Source: Flavobacteriaceae bacterium UJ101 (GTDB lineage: Bacteria > Bacteroidota > Bacteroidia > Flavobacteriales > UJ101). From it: DNA of 64,000 nucleotides. The position numbers and the translations under genes are program-made. This document shows positions 17,611-26,306 of this stretch, one piece after another. Numbering within the stretch: the stretch's first letter is position 1; the number at the start of each line of letters is the position of its first letter. The notes under the pieces are model-generated. The model saw nothing but the letters and a program-made list of their open reading frames with translations, was not told the DNA's origin and did not search any database. The stretch is taken from NCBI GenBank assembly GCA_001880285.1, contig CP016269.1, positions 310,001 through 374,000 of the forward strand, read 5' to 3'.

Positions 17611-18598
17611 TTTTAATACAATTATTTTTCTCTTTTATATTTTCGCCTATGGTTCTTACCTCTTCAATCAATTTTGCTTGAACTAAAATATTATTCCATT
17701 CTTTTTCAAAATTATTTTCTTTAACTATTGTAGTAAAATGATTAATCATATTTTTGAAATGATCATCTTCTTTTAATTGAATTTCCTTTTTATCTCCTTG
17801 TTTTTCAATTATAATCGTTGGTTTAAAATCCTTTTTAGCAGTATAAGCCCTCGTTGTTGTTAGTTTTCCCTTACTTCCCCATATTTCATATCCACATTGA
17901 TAAAAGTTATCAAACCCAAAGGATACCTCAGAAAAAATATCCTTTTCTTTATGGACCAAAAAAGCACCTCCAAACCAATCTACATTAAATTGGTCATTTT
18001 TCTTTAAAAAAGAGGATTTTACTTGAAAACTGTCCCCCATCATAAATGTGGTAGCTTTTAACGTATATGCTCCTGCATCAAGTAATGCTCCTCCTCCCAA
18101 ATCTTTATTATACCTAATATTTGTTTTTTCAGGAAATGGAGGAAATCCAAAATAGGCCCTAAATGCTCTTATAGCTCCTATTTCATCATTCTTTAACAGA
18201 TCAAATACAAACTGATGTTGAGAATGGTGCTGAAATTGAAAATTTTCAACTACAGCAATATTATTTTCTTTTGCACACTTTACTACATTTTCTGCTTCTG
18301 AAAATGTCATAACTGCAGATTTTTCTACCAGTACATGCTTTCTATTTTTAATAGCTTTCATAATCCATTCATAATGTAACCCTGTAGGTAATGGAATATA
18401 AACAGCTTCAATAGATTCATCATTTAGAATCGCATCATATGTTTCTGCATATTTACATTGAAATTTCTCAGCTACTTCTTTTGCTTTACTAATATTTCTA
18501 CTACTAACTGTAATACTATTATTATCAGATGCTCTTAATATTGCTGGAATAACGGAATTTACCGCTATATTTGCACAACTTATTATACCCCAGTTCAT
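17597..18598 (-). CDS. Gfo/Idh/MocA oxidoreductase, probable sugar 3-ketoreductase
   Basis: 333-residue NAD(P)-dependent oxidoreductase. It has an N-terminal Rossmann domain (NWGIISCANIAVNSVIPAI; VYIPLPTGLHYEW), the EK motif in HVLVEKSAVMT, and a C-terminal GFO_IDH_MocA domain with GGGALLDAGAYTL. Homologues next to NDP-hexose 2,3-dehydratases (for example KijD10 and TylC1 types) reduce the 3-keto group left by the dehydratase, giving a dTDP-4-keto-2,6-dideoxyhexose. The gene is 8 bases downstream of such a dehydratase, so I assign the same role. The stereochemistry of the reduction cannot be read from sequence. Confidence 0.82.
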   Translation of the reverse strand: MNWGIISCANIAVNSVIPAILRASDNNSITVSSRNISKAKEVAEKFQCKYAETYDAILNDESIEAVYIPLPTGLHYEWIMKAIKNRKHVLVEKSAVMTFSEAENVVKCAKENNIAVVENFQFQHHSQHQFVFDLLKNDEIGAIRAFRAYFGFPPFPEKTNIRYNKDLGGGALLDAGAYTLKATTFMMGDSFQVKSSFLKKNDQFNVDWFGGAFLVHKEKDIFSEVSFGFDNFYQCGYEIWGSKGKLTTTRAYTAKKDFKPTIIIEKQGDKKEIQLKEDDHFKNMINHFTTIVKENNFEKEWNNILVQAKLIEEVRTIGENIKEKNNCIKNEYK

Positions 18599-18606
18599 GT
18601 TTATAT

Positions 18607-20037
18607 TTATATATATGAAATTGCTGAAATTAAACTCCTTGCTTGAATATTTACAAAATTATTAAATTGAATGAATTTTTTTAACTGATTCAATGTCAGC
18701 CAATTATAATTACTCGGCACTTCCTCTGAAAAACTATCATTCACTTTAATAATCATATTTCTATTTTGTTCTTTATAAAAACGTCCTCCTTCTTCTGATT
18801 GATAGGTATCATAAAGAACTTCATCAGAGTTCGCATTTAAAATAGTACTTAAAAACGGAATTGTTTCCATATTTTTATTATTTACAGAACTGCATTGAAC
18901 AGTTGGTGCCATTTCAATAGTGTCCATAAAACCTGGTTCAACTCTCCCTTGTACTAAAAAGTGATAGATCCCTTTAATTTCTTTAACAATAAAAGCACAT
19001 ATTCCTTTATGCATAGGTTTTATTAAAGGCTGATCCCATGAAACGACTTCTCTATTTCCTATTTCCACCGTAACACCTATAACTTCAAAATAGTCATTAT
19101 TAATCTGAGAAATTGTTTTTTCGCCTATTTCCCAGTCAGTTATATCAAAAACTGATTTAATACTTGTGTGAAGTTCATATTTTGATTTTAAATCTGTCAA
19201 CCAATGTATTATTTCTTGAAAAGGTCGTTTTGAAACATTATGAACTAACAATGACTTAAGAAAATGATTTCCAATAGATGATTGGTTACCTTTTATTATA
19301 TTAAAGAAATTATATGTATCTAATTTATAATCACCATATAAAAGTCCTGATATAACCGTTCGGGTATCCATATTTATAATATTATCAAAACTCATAAGGT
19401 ATTTAATTTGTCCTAATGTCAGCCATCTAAAATCTTGCTTAAGCTCTATATCTTCTTCAACATTAATAATAATATTTCGATTTCTTTTTCTAAAGAAACG
19501 TGCTCCTTGTTCTGATTGTAATTGATCTAAAATTACATTTTCTGGTTTTACATTGATAAAATATTCTAAATAATTAGGAAATCTTCCACCATGTACTTTT
19601 GTATAATTACTTTTCGTTGCTTGAACAGTAGGTGATAATTGTACACAATTTACATTGCCTGGTTCTATTTTAGCTTGTACCAAAAAATAAAGTACACCTT
19701 CTATTTCCTTTGTAATAAAACCTAAATAACCTATTTCTGGTTGATTGATAATAGGTTGTTCCCAATTTAGTAGTTCTTGATTTTGATATTTTATATCTAC
19801 TTGTAATCCTTTTATAGAAAAAAATTTGTTAGAAGAATGCTTTAAAGCACCTTCTTCTTTTGAAAATGACCAATTTCTTAGTTTATTAAATTCAATTTGA
19901 TTAACCTGTACTTTTACCTCTTCATTTCGTTCTTTAACCCAATTTAAAATTTCTTCATTTCCATAAAAAGGGTTTTCTAACAATAAAGATGATTTTAAAA
20001 TTTTATAATAAAGATTATTTATACTATGATTATTCAT
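18607..20037 (-). CDS. NDP-hexose 2,3-dehydratase
   Basis: 476-residue protein of the NDP-hexose 2,3-dehydratase family (EvaA, TylX3, SpnO type), which removes the 2-OH of dTDP-4-keto-6-deoxyglucose. The family has two similar halves, and both are visible: GYLGFITKEIEGVLYFLVQAKIEPG paired with GICAFIVKEIKGIYHFLVQGRVEPG-type blocks, then QLSPTVQ with EMAPTVQ, then LQSEQGARFFRKRNRN with YQSEEGGRFYKEQNRN. Its partner ketoreductase follows at once. This chemistry is best known from glycosylated antibiotics; here it sits in a surface-glycan locus. It is preceded by a 51-base AT-rich spacer after the GT4 gene, without a convincing promoter. Confidence 0.9.
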   Translation of the reverse strand: MNNHSINNLYYKILKSSLLLENPFYGNEEILNWVKERNEEVKVQVNQIEFNKLRNWSFSKEEGALKHSSNKFFSIKGLQVDIKYQNQELLNWEQPIINQPEIGYLGFITKEIEGVLYFLVQAKIEPGNVNCVQLSPTVQATKSNYTKVHGGRFPNYLEYFINVKPENVILDQLQSEQGARFFRKRNRNIIINVEEDIELKQDFRWLTLGQIKYLMSFDNIINMDTRTVISGLLYGDYKLDTYNFFNIIKGNQSSIGNHFLKSLLVHNVSKRPFQEIIHWLTDLKSKYELHTSIKSVFDITDWEIGEKTISQINNDYFEVIGVTVEIGNREVVSWDQPLIKPMHKGICAFIVKEIKGIYHFLVQGRVEPGFMDTIEMAPTVQCSSVNNKNMETIPFLSTILNANSDEVLYDTYQSEEGGRFYKEQNRNMIIKVNDSFSEEVPSNYNWLTLNQLKKFIQFNNFVNIQARSLISAISYI

Positions 20038-20088
20038 TCAGACAAATTTTTGATAAAAATAATGGTTTATAGTTGATTTTTTTTATTT

Positions 20089-21183
20089 TTATTTACTTAT
20101 TTTCAATTCATTGAATAACTGGAGCCACTGATTAATAATAACTTCAATATCAAATTGTTTCATATTTTCTTTTGACTTTATACCAAATTTTCTCCTTTTA
20201 TCTTCTGACTCCATTAAAATCATTAACTGATCTGCTAAATTCTGAATATCTAAATATTTTGAAAGAAGACCACTCTCTTTATGCTTTACAATTTCAGAAG
20301 GGCCTGTTGGACATTTCCAAGCCACAATAGGCAATCCAAAAGATGATGCTTCCAACAAAGTCATAGGAAACCCTTCATAACGAGAACTTAAAACATAAAT
20401 AGAACTACTCAAATAATAATCCTCAACATTTTTAACTATTGGAAGAATTTCAATAACATCATTTAACTCTAATTGTTTCACTTTATTTTCTATAACTTCA
20501 GCATTTTCTGAACCTAATCCTATTATTTTCAAATTCCATTCAGGAAATTTTCTATGAACAATATTCCAAACATCTATCAAAAGGTCATATCCTTTTACAA
20601 AAGGAATTCTACCTAAAGTAATTACCTCTTTTTTTGAATAATCAGCATATTCATCTGATAATTTTTCTATTAAAGGATTATATATTACTGTTGAATTATT
20701 TAGATCCCACGACTTTTGATCTTCCTGAGTTAAAAGAACAACTTTAGAAAATTTTCTTAAATTTTTTTCAATCCGTTTAACTAAATACTTTCGATATATT
20801 TTATGTATAATATTTTTAGACTGAATTTCCAAGGCCATTTTAGAGCTATGATATTCCACAATTTTTTTACAAGGATGGTTTATTGAATGTAAAAAATATA
20901 TTTCTAATCCAAACATAGAAATACAAATATCAGGATTCTCCTCTATAATTAATTCAGTGACTTTTTGAATATGTTCTTTATTCTTAATCTTATTATTTTG
21001 AACATTTAAATAATGAATTTTTATTTCAGGAGAGAATGTAAAGAAAGGAGGTTTATTTCCTTTTTCAAGTGTCACTATACCAACATCATAACCTTTATCA
21101 ACAAAATAATTAGCTTTTACAGATAAAACTCTTTCTACCCCTCCTGGTGTATCAATACGATCAATAAAATAAAGTATTTTCAT
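20089..21183 (-). CDS. GT4-family glycosyltransferase, tandem copy 1
   Basis: 364-residue GT-B glycosyltransferase. It begins MKILYFIDRIDTPGGVERVL and has a donor site with SSRYEGFPMTLLEASSFGLP and a WKCPTGPSEI segment typical of family-4 enzymes acting on amino-sugar or galactose donors. It is clearly a paralogue of the next gene (21183-22337), with matching N-termini, HSS/HFS centre and CP-x-GPSEI C-terminus, so the pair arose by tandem duplication. The two genes share one base. It probably adds one sugar of the repeat unit. Confidence 0.92.
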   Translation of the reverse strand: MKILYFIDRIDTPGGVERVLSVKANYFVDKGYDVGIVTLEKGNKPPFFTFSPEIKIHYLNVQNNKIKNKEHIQKVTELIIEENPDICISMFGLEIYFLHSINHPCKKIVEYHSSKMALEIQSKNIIHKIYRKYLVKRIEKNLRKFSKVVLLTQEDQKSWDLNNSTVIYNPLIEKLSDEYADYSKKEVITLGRIPFVKGYDLLIDVWNIVHRKFPEWNLKIIGLGSENAEVIENKVKQLELNDVIEILPIVKNVEDYYLSSSIYVLSSRYEGFPMTLLEASSFGLPIVAWKCPTGPSEIVKHKESGLLSKYLDIQNLADQLMILMESEDKRRKFGIKSKENMKQFDIEVIINQWLQLFNELKISK

Positions 21184-22337
21184 TATTCTTCTTGTAAATC
21201 TTTAAAAATGGTATCCCATTTAGGCATAATAATGTCTTGAGAAAATCGTTTCACATTTTCTTTAGCCTTTTGTCCCATCTGCTTACGCAAATTATCATCT
21301 TCCATTACTTTTCTTAATTTCAATGATAAATCATAAGCATCTTGAGGATTCGCTAACAAACCATCTTCTCCATCTTGAATAATTTCTGAGGGGCCACAAG
21401 GACAATCAAAAGAAACCAATGCTAAACCATGCCAAGCAGCTTCAGTTAAAACTAATCCGAAACCTTCATAACGAGATGATAAAGCATATATTGAACTTGT
21501 TAAGTATTCTTCTTTTAACTTAAGAGTTGGAGGTAATATTTTAACTTGTTCTTTTAAATCAAATTTTTCAACAATCGGATCTAAATAATCTGTTTTAGAT
21601 CTTCTACCAATAATTTTTAATTTCCAATCCGGAAAATCATCTTTTAAATAGGACCATGCTTCTATTAAGTATTCAAATGCTTTAATAAAATTGGTTTTCC
21701 CTACAGCAATAACCGTTTTTTGTTTATAATTATCATTAGTTTCTATCTCCTCTGAAACAGTAAGTGGATTATAAACATATTCTGCATTATTTAAATTCCA
21801 TGATTTTAAATCTCTTTTCGTTGAAAAAATAGCTCTATCATATTTTGAAAAAACTTTATGATATCTTTTCAATTCAAAATTTTCAAAAAAGAATTTAGTT
21901 AATTTAGGAAATTTGGCAGTTTCAGTCTGAATCAAAATTCCTTCTCTAGAAAAATGATATTCTACAATCTTTTTACTTTGATCTTTAATTTTATATACTA
22001 TATCATGATCAAAATTAAAAAGTGAAATTGCAAAATCTACTTTTAATTCATTTAATAAATTAGTAGCTTTTTCTAAATACTCTTTTTTTAATTCTTTAAT
22101 TTTTAACCTTTTTTTTAAAAAATTAGATTGTTTTGCTATCTCCTCTAAATGAATATCTAAATTAAAAACTTTTATTTTATCATTCAACGGAAAAAAAGGA
22201 GTACTATTCTCTTTATCTGTAGTTATAATATAAACTTCATATTTCTTTACTTTAGCAAAATAGTTTGCTTTTAAAGATAAAATACGTTCCATACCTCCTG
22301 GTGTAGACAAGCGATCAATAAAATATACTATTTTCAT
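21183..22337 (-). CDS. GT4-family glycosyltransferase, tandem copy 2
   Basis: 384-residue GT4 enzyme, paralogous to the downstream neighbour. It begins MKIVYFIDRLSTPGGMERIL and its donor-binding region reads SSRYEGFGLVLTEAAWHGL, then CPCGPSEIIQDGEDG. It is about 20 residues longer in the acceptor domain than its paralogue, where acceptor specificity is set, so the two probably recognise different acceptors. It overlaps the GT2 gene upstream by one base, consistent with coupled translation. Confidence 0.92.
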   Translation of the reverse strand: MKIVYFIDRLSTPGGMERILSLKANYFAKVKKYEVYIITTDKENSTPFFPLNDKIKVFNLDIHLEEIAKQSNFLKKRLKIKELKKEYLEKATNLLNELKVDFAISLFNFDHDIVYKIKDQSKKIVEYHFSREGILIQTETAKFPKLTKFFFENFELKRYHKVFSKYDRAIFSTKRDLKSWNLNNAEYVYNPLTVSEEIETNDNYKQKTVIAVGKTNFIKAFEYLIEAWSYLKDDFPDWKLKIIGRRSKTDYLDPIVEKFDLKEQVKILPPTLKLKEEYLTSSIYALSSRYEGFGLVLTEAAWHGLALVSFDCPCGPSEIIQDGEDGLLANPQDAYDLSLKLRKVMEDDNLRKQMGQKAKENVKRFSQDIIMPKWDTIFKDLQEE

Positions 22338-23209
22338 TATATCTTATATTTATGGTAAATAAATTTCATATCTGATAGAATAGCTTTTCTTTGTTTATAT
22401 AAATTTTTTATAATAAACCATAAATAACCACTCGTTATTGACTGTGTAAAAGATAAATTATCATACCTTTTTTTCATCATTTTAAATTCCCAATCTGTAT
22501 AATATTTAGTATTAGGAAATTTTTCTTTTCTTCTTTTAATTGCCTTTTCTATTACTAAAAAGCTACTTTCAGCTGCTTTTTTAACATCACTAGACAAAGA
22601 ATTTTTATGACTTCTCCTATAATAATATAATGGTATATCTAAACAAATTGGTTTTCCTAGCTCTTCTAACTTAAAATATAAATCTGTATCTTCTCCAGCT
22701 GTAACATTTTCAATTTTATCGATTTGAGAATATAATTCTTTTCTAAATAAAACTAGGGGTGTTATACCAGGACAAGTCATATGACTTTCACCTTCGGGAA
22801 TAGGTTTTGGATAACTTGATAATTTCCAATTTTCTAGATTTTCATCACATAAATAAAAAGGCGAATGAACTATAGATGCTTCAGGAAATTCTAAATGTTT
22901 ATTATATAATAGTTGCAATGCATATTGAGAAATAGCATCATCAGAATCTAAAAACGTAACATACTCCCCCTTTGCTTCTTTTAAAAGTCTATCTCTAGTA
23001 AAGGCAATTCCTTCATTCTTATCATTAACAGAATATCGAATTCTTTTATCTTTGACTAACAAATTATTAATTATATCAACACTATTATCCGTTGAACAGT
23101 CATCAACTATATATATTTCAAAATCTTGATAAGTCTGAACTAAAATACTATTAATACATTCTTCAATGTATCTTCCATTATTATAATTTGCTATTAAAAC
23201 TGAAATCAT
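22337..23209 (-). CDS. GT2-family glycosyltransferase
   Basis: 290-residue inverting GT-A enzyme. The N-terminus MISVLIANYNNGRYIEECIN, the nucleotide-binding IVDDCSTDNS and the DxD-like metal site in FLDSDDAI are canonical GT2 features; EDTDLYFKL carries the catalytic-base ED motif. There are no membrane helices, so it is a cytoplasmic enzyme adding one sugar to the lipid-linked repeat. It overlaps the GT42-like gene upstream by 4 bases and the GT4 gene downstream by 1. Confidence 0.93.
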   Translation of the reverse strand: MISVLIANYNNGRYIEECINSILVQTYQDFEIYIVDDCSTDNSVDIINNLLVKDKRIRYSVNDKNEGIAFTRDRLLKEAKGEYVTFLDSDDAISQYALQLLYNKHLEFPEASIVHSPFYLCDENLENWKLSSYPKPIPEGESHMTCPGITPLVLFRKELYSQIDKIENVTAGEDTDLYFKLEELGKPICLDIPLYYYRRSHKNSLSSDVKKAAESSFLVIEKAIKRRKEKFPNTKYYTDWEFKMMKKRYDNLSFTQSITSGYLWFIIKNLYKQRKAILSDMKFIYHKYKI

Positions 23210-24177
23210 AAATTTTCTTTTTCAAAATAATAGGGTAAATCTGGATATAATTTTGCTTTTTTGGATCCTATAAATAATTGTATTCCTTTTGGTTTCAATA
23301 TTAAATCATTAAATTCTTTAATATATTCATCTCCTGGTACGAACCCTCCTTTATAATTTTTAGGATCTGCATTACCATGGTTCTTATCTTTTTTATCATT
23401 AGGAACAAAATCTCTCAAATATTGAATATTAGCTACCTTATCATATTCAGAAATTTCATAGAAATAACGACTATTATTCATATCCAATCCTAAACAAATT
23501 ATTTCTTTATATCCTTCTAAGTAACAAAAGTTTAAAATTTTATTAATCGATCCTAAATGATGTATTAATGTTTCATTATTTAGTGGAAAAATTTTACTTT
23601 TTTCGCGAAACTTAATTAGATCAAATAATATTCTTTTATTAGGGATTGAATGGAAATAAGGTACTTGACAATAATAGTCTTTTAAATATTCAAAATTAGA
23701 AAATTCTTCCTTATCAAGTATATGTGCTTTAATATTTAAATAACTAAAAATCTGTGGTATATTTTGATAAATCGCATCATTTTTCCAATTCTTATATGCA
23801 ATTTCTCTAATTTCCTTCATTTTTGCAAATTCTAAAAAAGCAATTGTTGGTTTAAAATTTTTGTTCATAAAAGATTGGTTAAGGCATATAATATCATGTT
23901 TATTAATATGCTTCCACTGTTCTTCTGATATATCATTTATCGAGGTTCCTGATCCTACTATAAAAACGGTATCAGATTTCTTATACTTCGAATAATCTAA
24001 AGTTTTTATGTTCGGCCATTCTGAATTATTTAATTCTTTCCTAGCAAAATACGATGGTATATCTCTTTTAAGGAAGTATAGAGTATCTTTATAAGAAAAA
24101 GATTCTTTTCTATACTTAATTTTTATAAATACATATAATGGGACACAAATTATGTTATAAAGTATATTTTTTATCAT
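23206..24177 (-). CDS. GT42/MAF_flag10-like putative nonulosonate transferase
   Basis: 323 residues, with an amphipathic/hydrophobic N-terminus (about 5-20). VFIVGSGTSINDI (about 71-83) followed by IICLNQSF parallels the nucleotide-binding start of Campylobacter Cst sialyltransferases (GNGPSL...RCNQ). Further on, LGSINKILNFCYLEGYKEII and LGLDMNNSRYFY match the layout of the Cst GYKEI-SGIDFY region, and NHGNADPKN could supply the late catalytic histidine. MAF/DUF115 proteins, which attach pseudaminic acid to flagellin, share this fold. As the gene is part of a pseudaminic-acid locus, I infer a pseudaminic-acid transferase. I see the pattern similarity directly; the function is inferred. Confidence 0.6.
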   Translation of the reverse strand: MIKNILYNIICVPLYVFIKIKYRKESFSYKDTLYFLKRDIPSYFARKELNNSEWPNIKTLDYSKYKKSDTVFIVGSGTSINDISEEQWKHINKHDIICLNQSFMNKNFKPTIAFLEFAKMKEIREIAYKNWKNDAIYQNIPQIFSYLNIKAHILDKEEFSNFEYLKDYYCQVPYFHSIPNKRILFDLIKFREKSKIFPLNNETLIHHLGSINKILNFCYLEGYKEIICLGLDMNNSRYFYEISEYDKVANIQYLRDFVPNDKKDKNHGNADPKNYKGGFVPGDEYIKEFNDLILKPKGIQLFIGSKKAKLYPDLPYYFEKENL

Positions 24178-25574
24178 TTCTGTTTTTTAATAAAGTTCAA
24201 AAGTAAAATAAATAGCAATAACAGTATCAAAATATAAATAGAAATTTTAATCATTATATTCTGATTAACAATAAAAAAAGCTACTAGTGTCATAAAAATA
24301 GTAATCAATAAAGATTCAACAGGTCTATAATTTACTTTTGAAAAATTTTTAAATTCTTTCAGTAAAAAACCTCTGTAGCTTAAATAAGTAACCCCTATAA
24401 AATAACCTACAGCTACTCCATAAATACCATAGATTGGTGTTACAATCAGATATATCAGTACTGTTAAAATTCCTCCTATAAAAGAAACTTTCCATAATTC
24501 TTTTGTCTTTTCTGTAAAAAATAAAACGGAGGTCGAAGCCATATACATAGGTTTATGATTAACAATCATAACAAGTATTATAACTAGATAATAGGAATCT
24601 TTTAATGTTTGATTTCTCATCAAAAAATCAACAAGTTCTTTTGAAAATATAGCTATTCCAAAAGTACCCGCAAAAACTAAAATTTGTACTATTCTTATTA
24701 AATATAATACTCTAATTTCATTCTTTTCCCTGTATTCTTTCATTATAATAGGACTCAATGCCTTATTAATTGCAAAAGAGGACAAATCTGCATAGCTATA
24801 TAATTTTTCTGCAAAATTATATTTTCCTATTAAACCTATATTAACGTTATAACGATCCATTATTATTTTATTGGAAGACCCTATTAAAAAACTTCCATAA
24901 CTATGAAAAACAGTAGGTAGTGAAATTTTTAAATATTGAATTATCAATCTTCTTTTAAAATTAAATATAGGTTTAATTCCTAATTTCATTAATGGATACC
25001 AACATGAAAAATTCCAGAATAATGTTCCTATAAAGGTGGCGTAAAACCATCCCATATATCCCATTTTATAAAACCGAATAAATACTACATTAAAAAAAAT
25101 TGTTATTAAAGAAGTTAATATTGTTCTTATTGTTATTGGTAAAGGTTTTTCTTCTAATTGATAGTAAAATAATGCCATATTTGAAACAGGACCAAAAAAT
25201 AACACTGGAAAAATTAATAAGAAAAGAATTAAGTATTTGTTATCTCCAACTTCATCAGGCATCAAAACATACAAAATAACAAACTGCAAAAAGGCATATA
25301 CAATCGTCCACAAAATTAAAAACCCATAAATTTGACGCCAAATCATGATATATCTATCAGGATGTTTAACATATGTATTGACCAATATTACACCAAAACC
25401 TAGTATAGAAAAAGCTCCTAAAAATGCTGAATAAGACATTATAGTTCCATGTATACCATAATCAACATCAGTTAAAAACTCTGTTATAAAGGGTAGCACA
25501 AAAAAACCAATGACTTTTGGTATTTGTGGTCCTAAACCGTATATAAATGAATTTAAAAAAAGTCTTTTTAGCAT
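24174..25574 (-). CDS. oligosaccharide flippase (Wzx-like)
   Basis: 466-residue polytopic protein with about 14 helices, of the polysaccharide-synthesis/MATE-like (MOP) superfamily. The start LKRLFLNSFIYGLGPQIPKVIGFFVLPF is typical of RfbX/Wzx proteins, and the helix pattern ends with a basic tail. It should flip the undecaprenyl-diphosphate-linked repeat unit to the periplasm, where the Wzy candidate (8642-9910) would polymerise it. It overlaps the GT42-like gene by 4 bases and lies 27 bases downstream of the PIG-L gene. Confidence 0.9.
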   Translation of the reverse strand: MLKRLFLNSFIYGLGPQIPKVIGFFVLPFITEFLTDVDYGIHGTIMSYSAFLGAFSILGFGVILVNTYVKHPDRYIMIWRQIYGFLILWTIVYAFLQFVILYVLMPDEVGDNKYLILFLLIFPVLFFGPVSNMALFYYQLEEKPLPITIRTILTSLITIFFNVVFIRFYKMGYMGWFYATFIGTLFWNFSCWYPLMKLGIKPIFNFKRRLIIQYLKISLPTVFHSYGSFLIGSSNKIIMDRYNVNIGLIGKYNFAEKLYSYADLSSFAINKALSPIIMKEYREKNEIRVLYLIRIVQILVFAGTFGIAIFSKELVDFLMRNQTLKDSYYLVIILVMIVNHKPMYMASTSVLFFTEKTKELWKVSFIGGILTVLIYLIVTPIYGIYGVAVGYFIGVTYLSYRGFLLKEFKNFSKVNYRPVESLLITIFMTLVAFFIVNQNIMIKISIYILILLLLFILLLNFIKKQK

Positions 25575-25601
25575 TCAAAGATTATTTATTAAGCTATCCT
25601 T

Positions 25602-26306
25602 TTATATAATACTACGTACAATACAAAATGCTTCAGCATAATTTTTCCCAACAATAATTCCTCGTTGTTGAGCTAATATTTTAAGAGCTTCTGGTGATCT
25701 TGGATGTGGAAAAGATCTTTTTTCAAACTCATAAGCTTCCATACCTTTAATTTTTGCCTCAACATCTTGCTTACTAACCTCTATAAACAAATTTGGAATA
25801 AATTTTCTTGGTTCAGATGAAGCTATCCATTCTGTTCCTGATGGTGTCTCAAAAGTAATAATTGTATGAACTTTTTCATGACTCATGGGTCTTGTTGCTG
25901 TAACTACAGCTTCAAAAGTTCTTTGATGATCGATATTAACATCCCCTCCATGATGGGTGAAAATAATTTCAGGATTAAATTCTTCCTTTTCTTTTTCTAT
26001 AACCTTTATAATATCCAATAAATCTACTGAGTCAAATCGATTATCTGGAAAATCATAAATACCTACTGACTCATATCCTATCGATTTTCTAGCTTCTTCA
26101 ATATTTTGGCGATGGATTGTTAATTCTTCTTGCCATTTTTCTTGATCTCTTATGTCAGAGCGTGATGTGATACCTTCTCCTAAAATAATTGCTCTAATAA
26201 CACAATTATGCTCATGAATCAATTTATGCATAGTTGCTCCTAACCCCAACAATTCATCATCAGGATGAGCTACAACTACTAATATTTTCTTATTTTCAAA
26301 AATCAT
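25602..26306 (-). CDS. PIG-L/LmbE family N-deacetylase
   Basis: 234-residue zinc-dependent deacetylase of the PIG-L family. The metal-binding AHPDDE is at residues 13-18 and the second HxxDxxxDH-type block, HGGDVNIDH, at about 119-127. Known members remove N-acetyl groups from sugars such as GlcNAc-PI, GlcNAc-Ins and bacillithiol precursors. The gene overlaps pseI by 11 bases, so it should act in the pseudaminic-acid pathway, perhaps exposing an amine that the nearby formyltransferase (27323-28018) then formylates. A role on another sugar in the glycan is possible. Confidence 0.85.
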   Translation of the reverse strand: MIFENKKILVVVAHPDDELLGLGATMHKLIHEHNCVIRAIILGEGITSRSDIRDQEKWQEELTIHRQNIEEARKSIGYESVGIYDFPDNRFDSVDLLDIIKVIEKEKEEFNPEIIFTHHGGDVNIDHQRTFEAVVTATRPMSHEKVHTIITFETPSGTEWIASSEPRKFIPNLFIEVSKQDVEAKIKGMEAYEFEKRSFPHPRSPEALKILAQQRGIIVGKNYAEAFCIVRSII

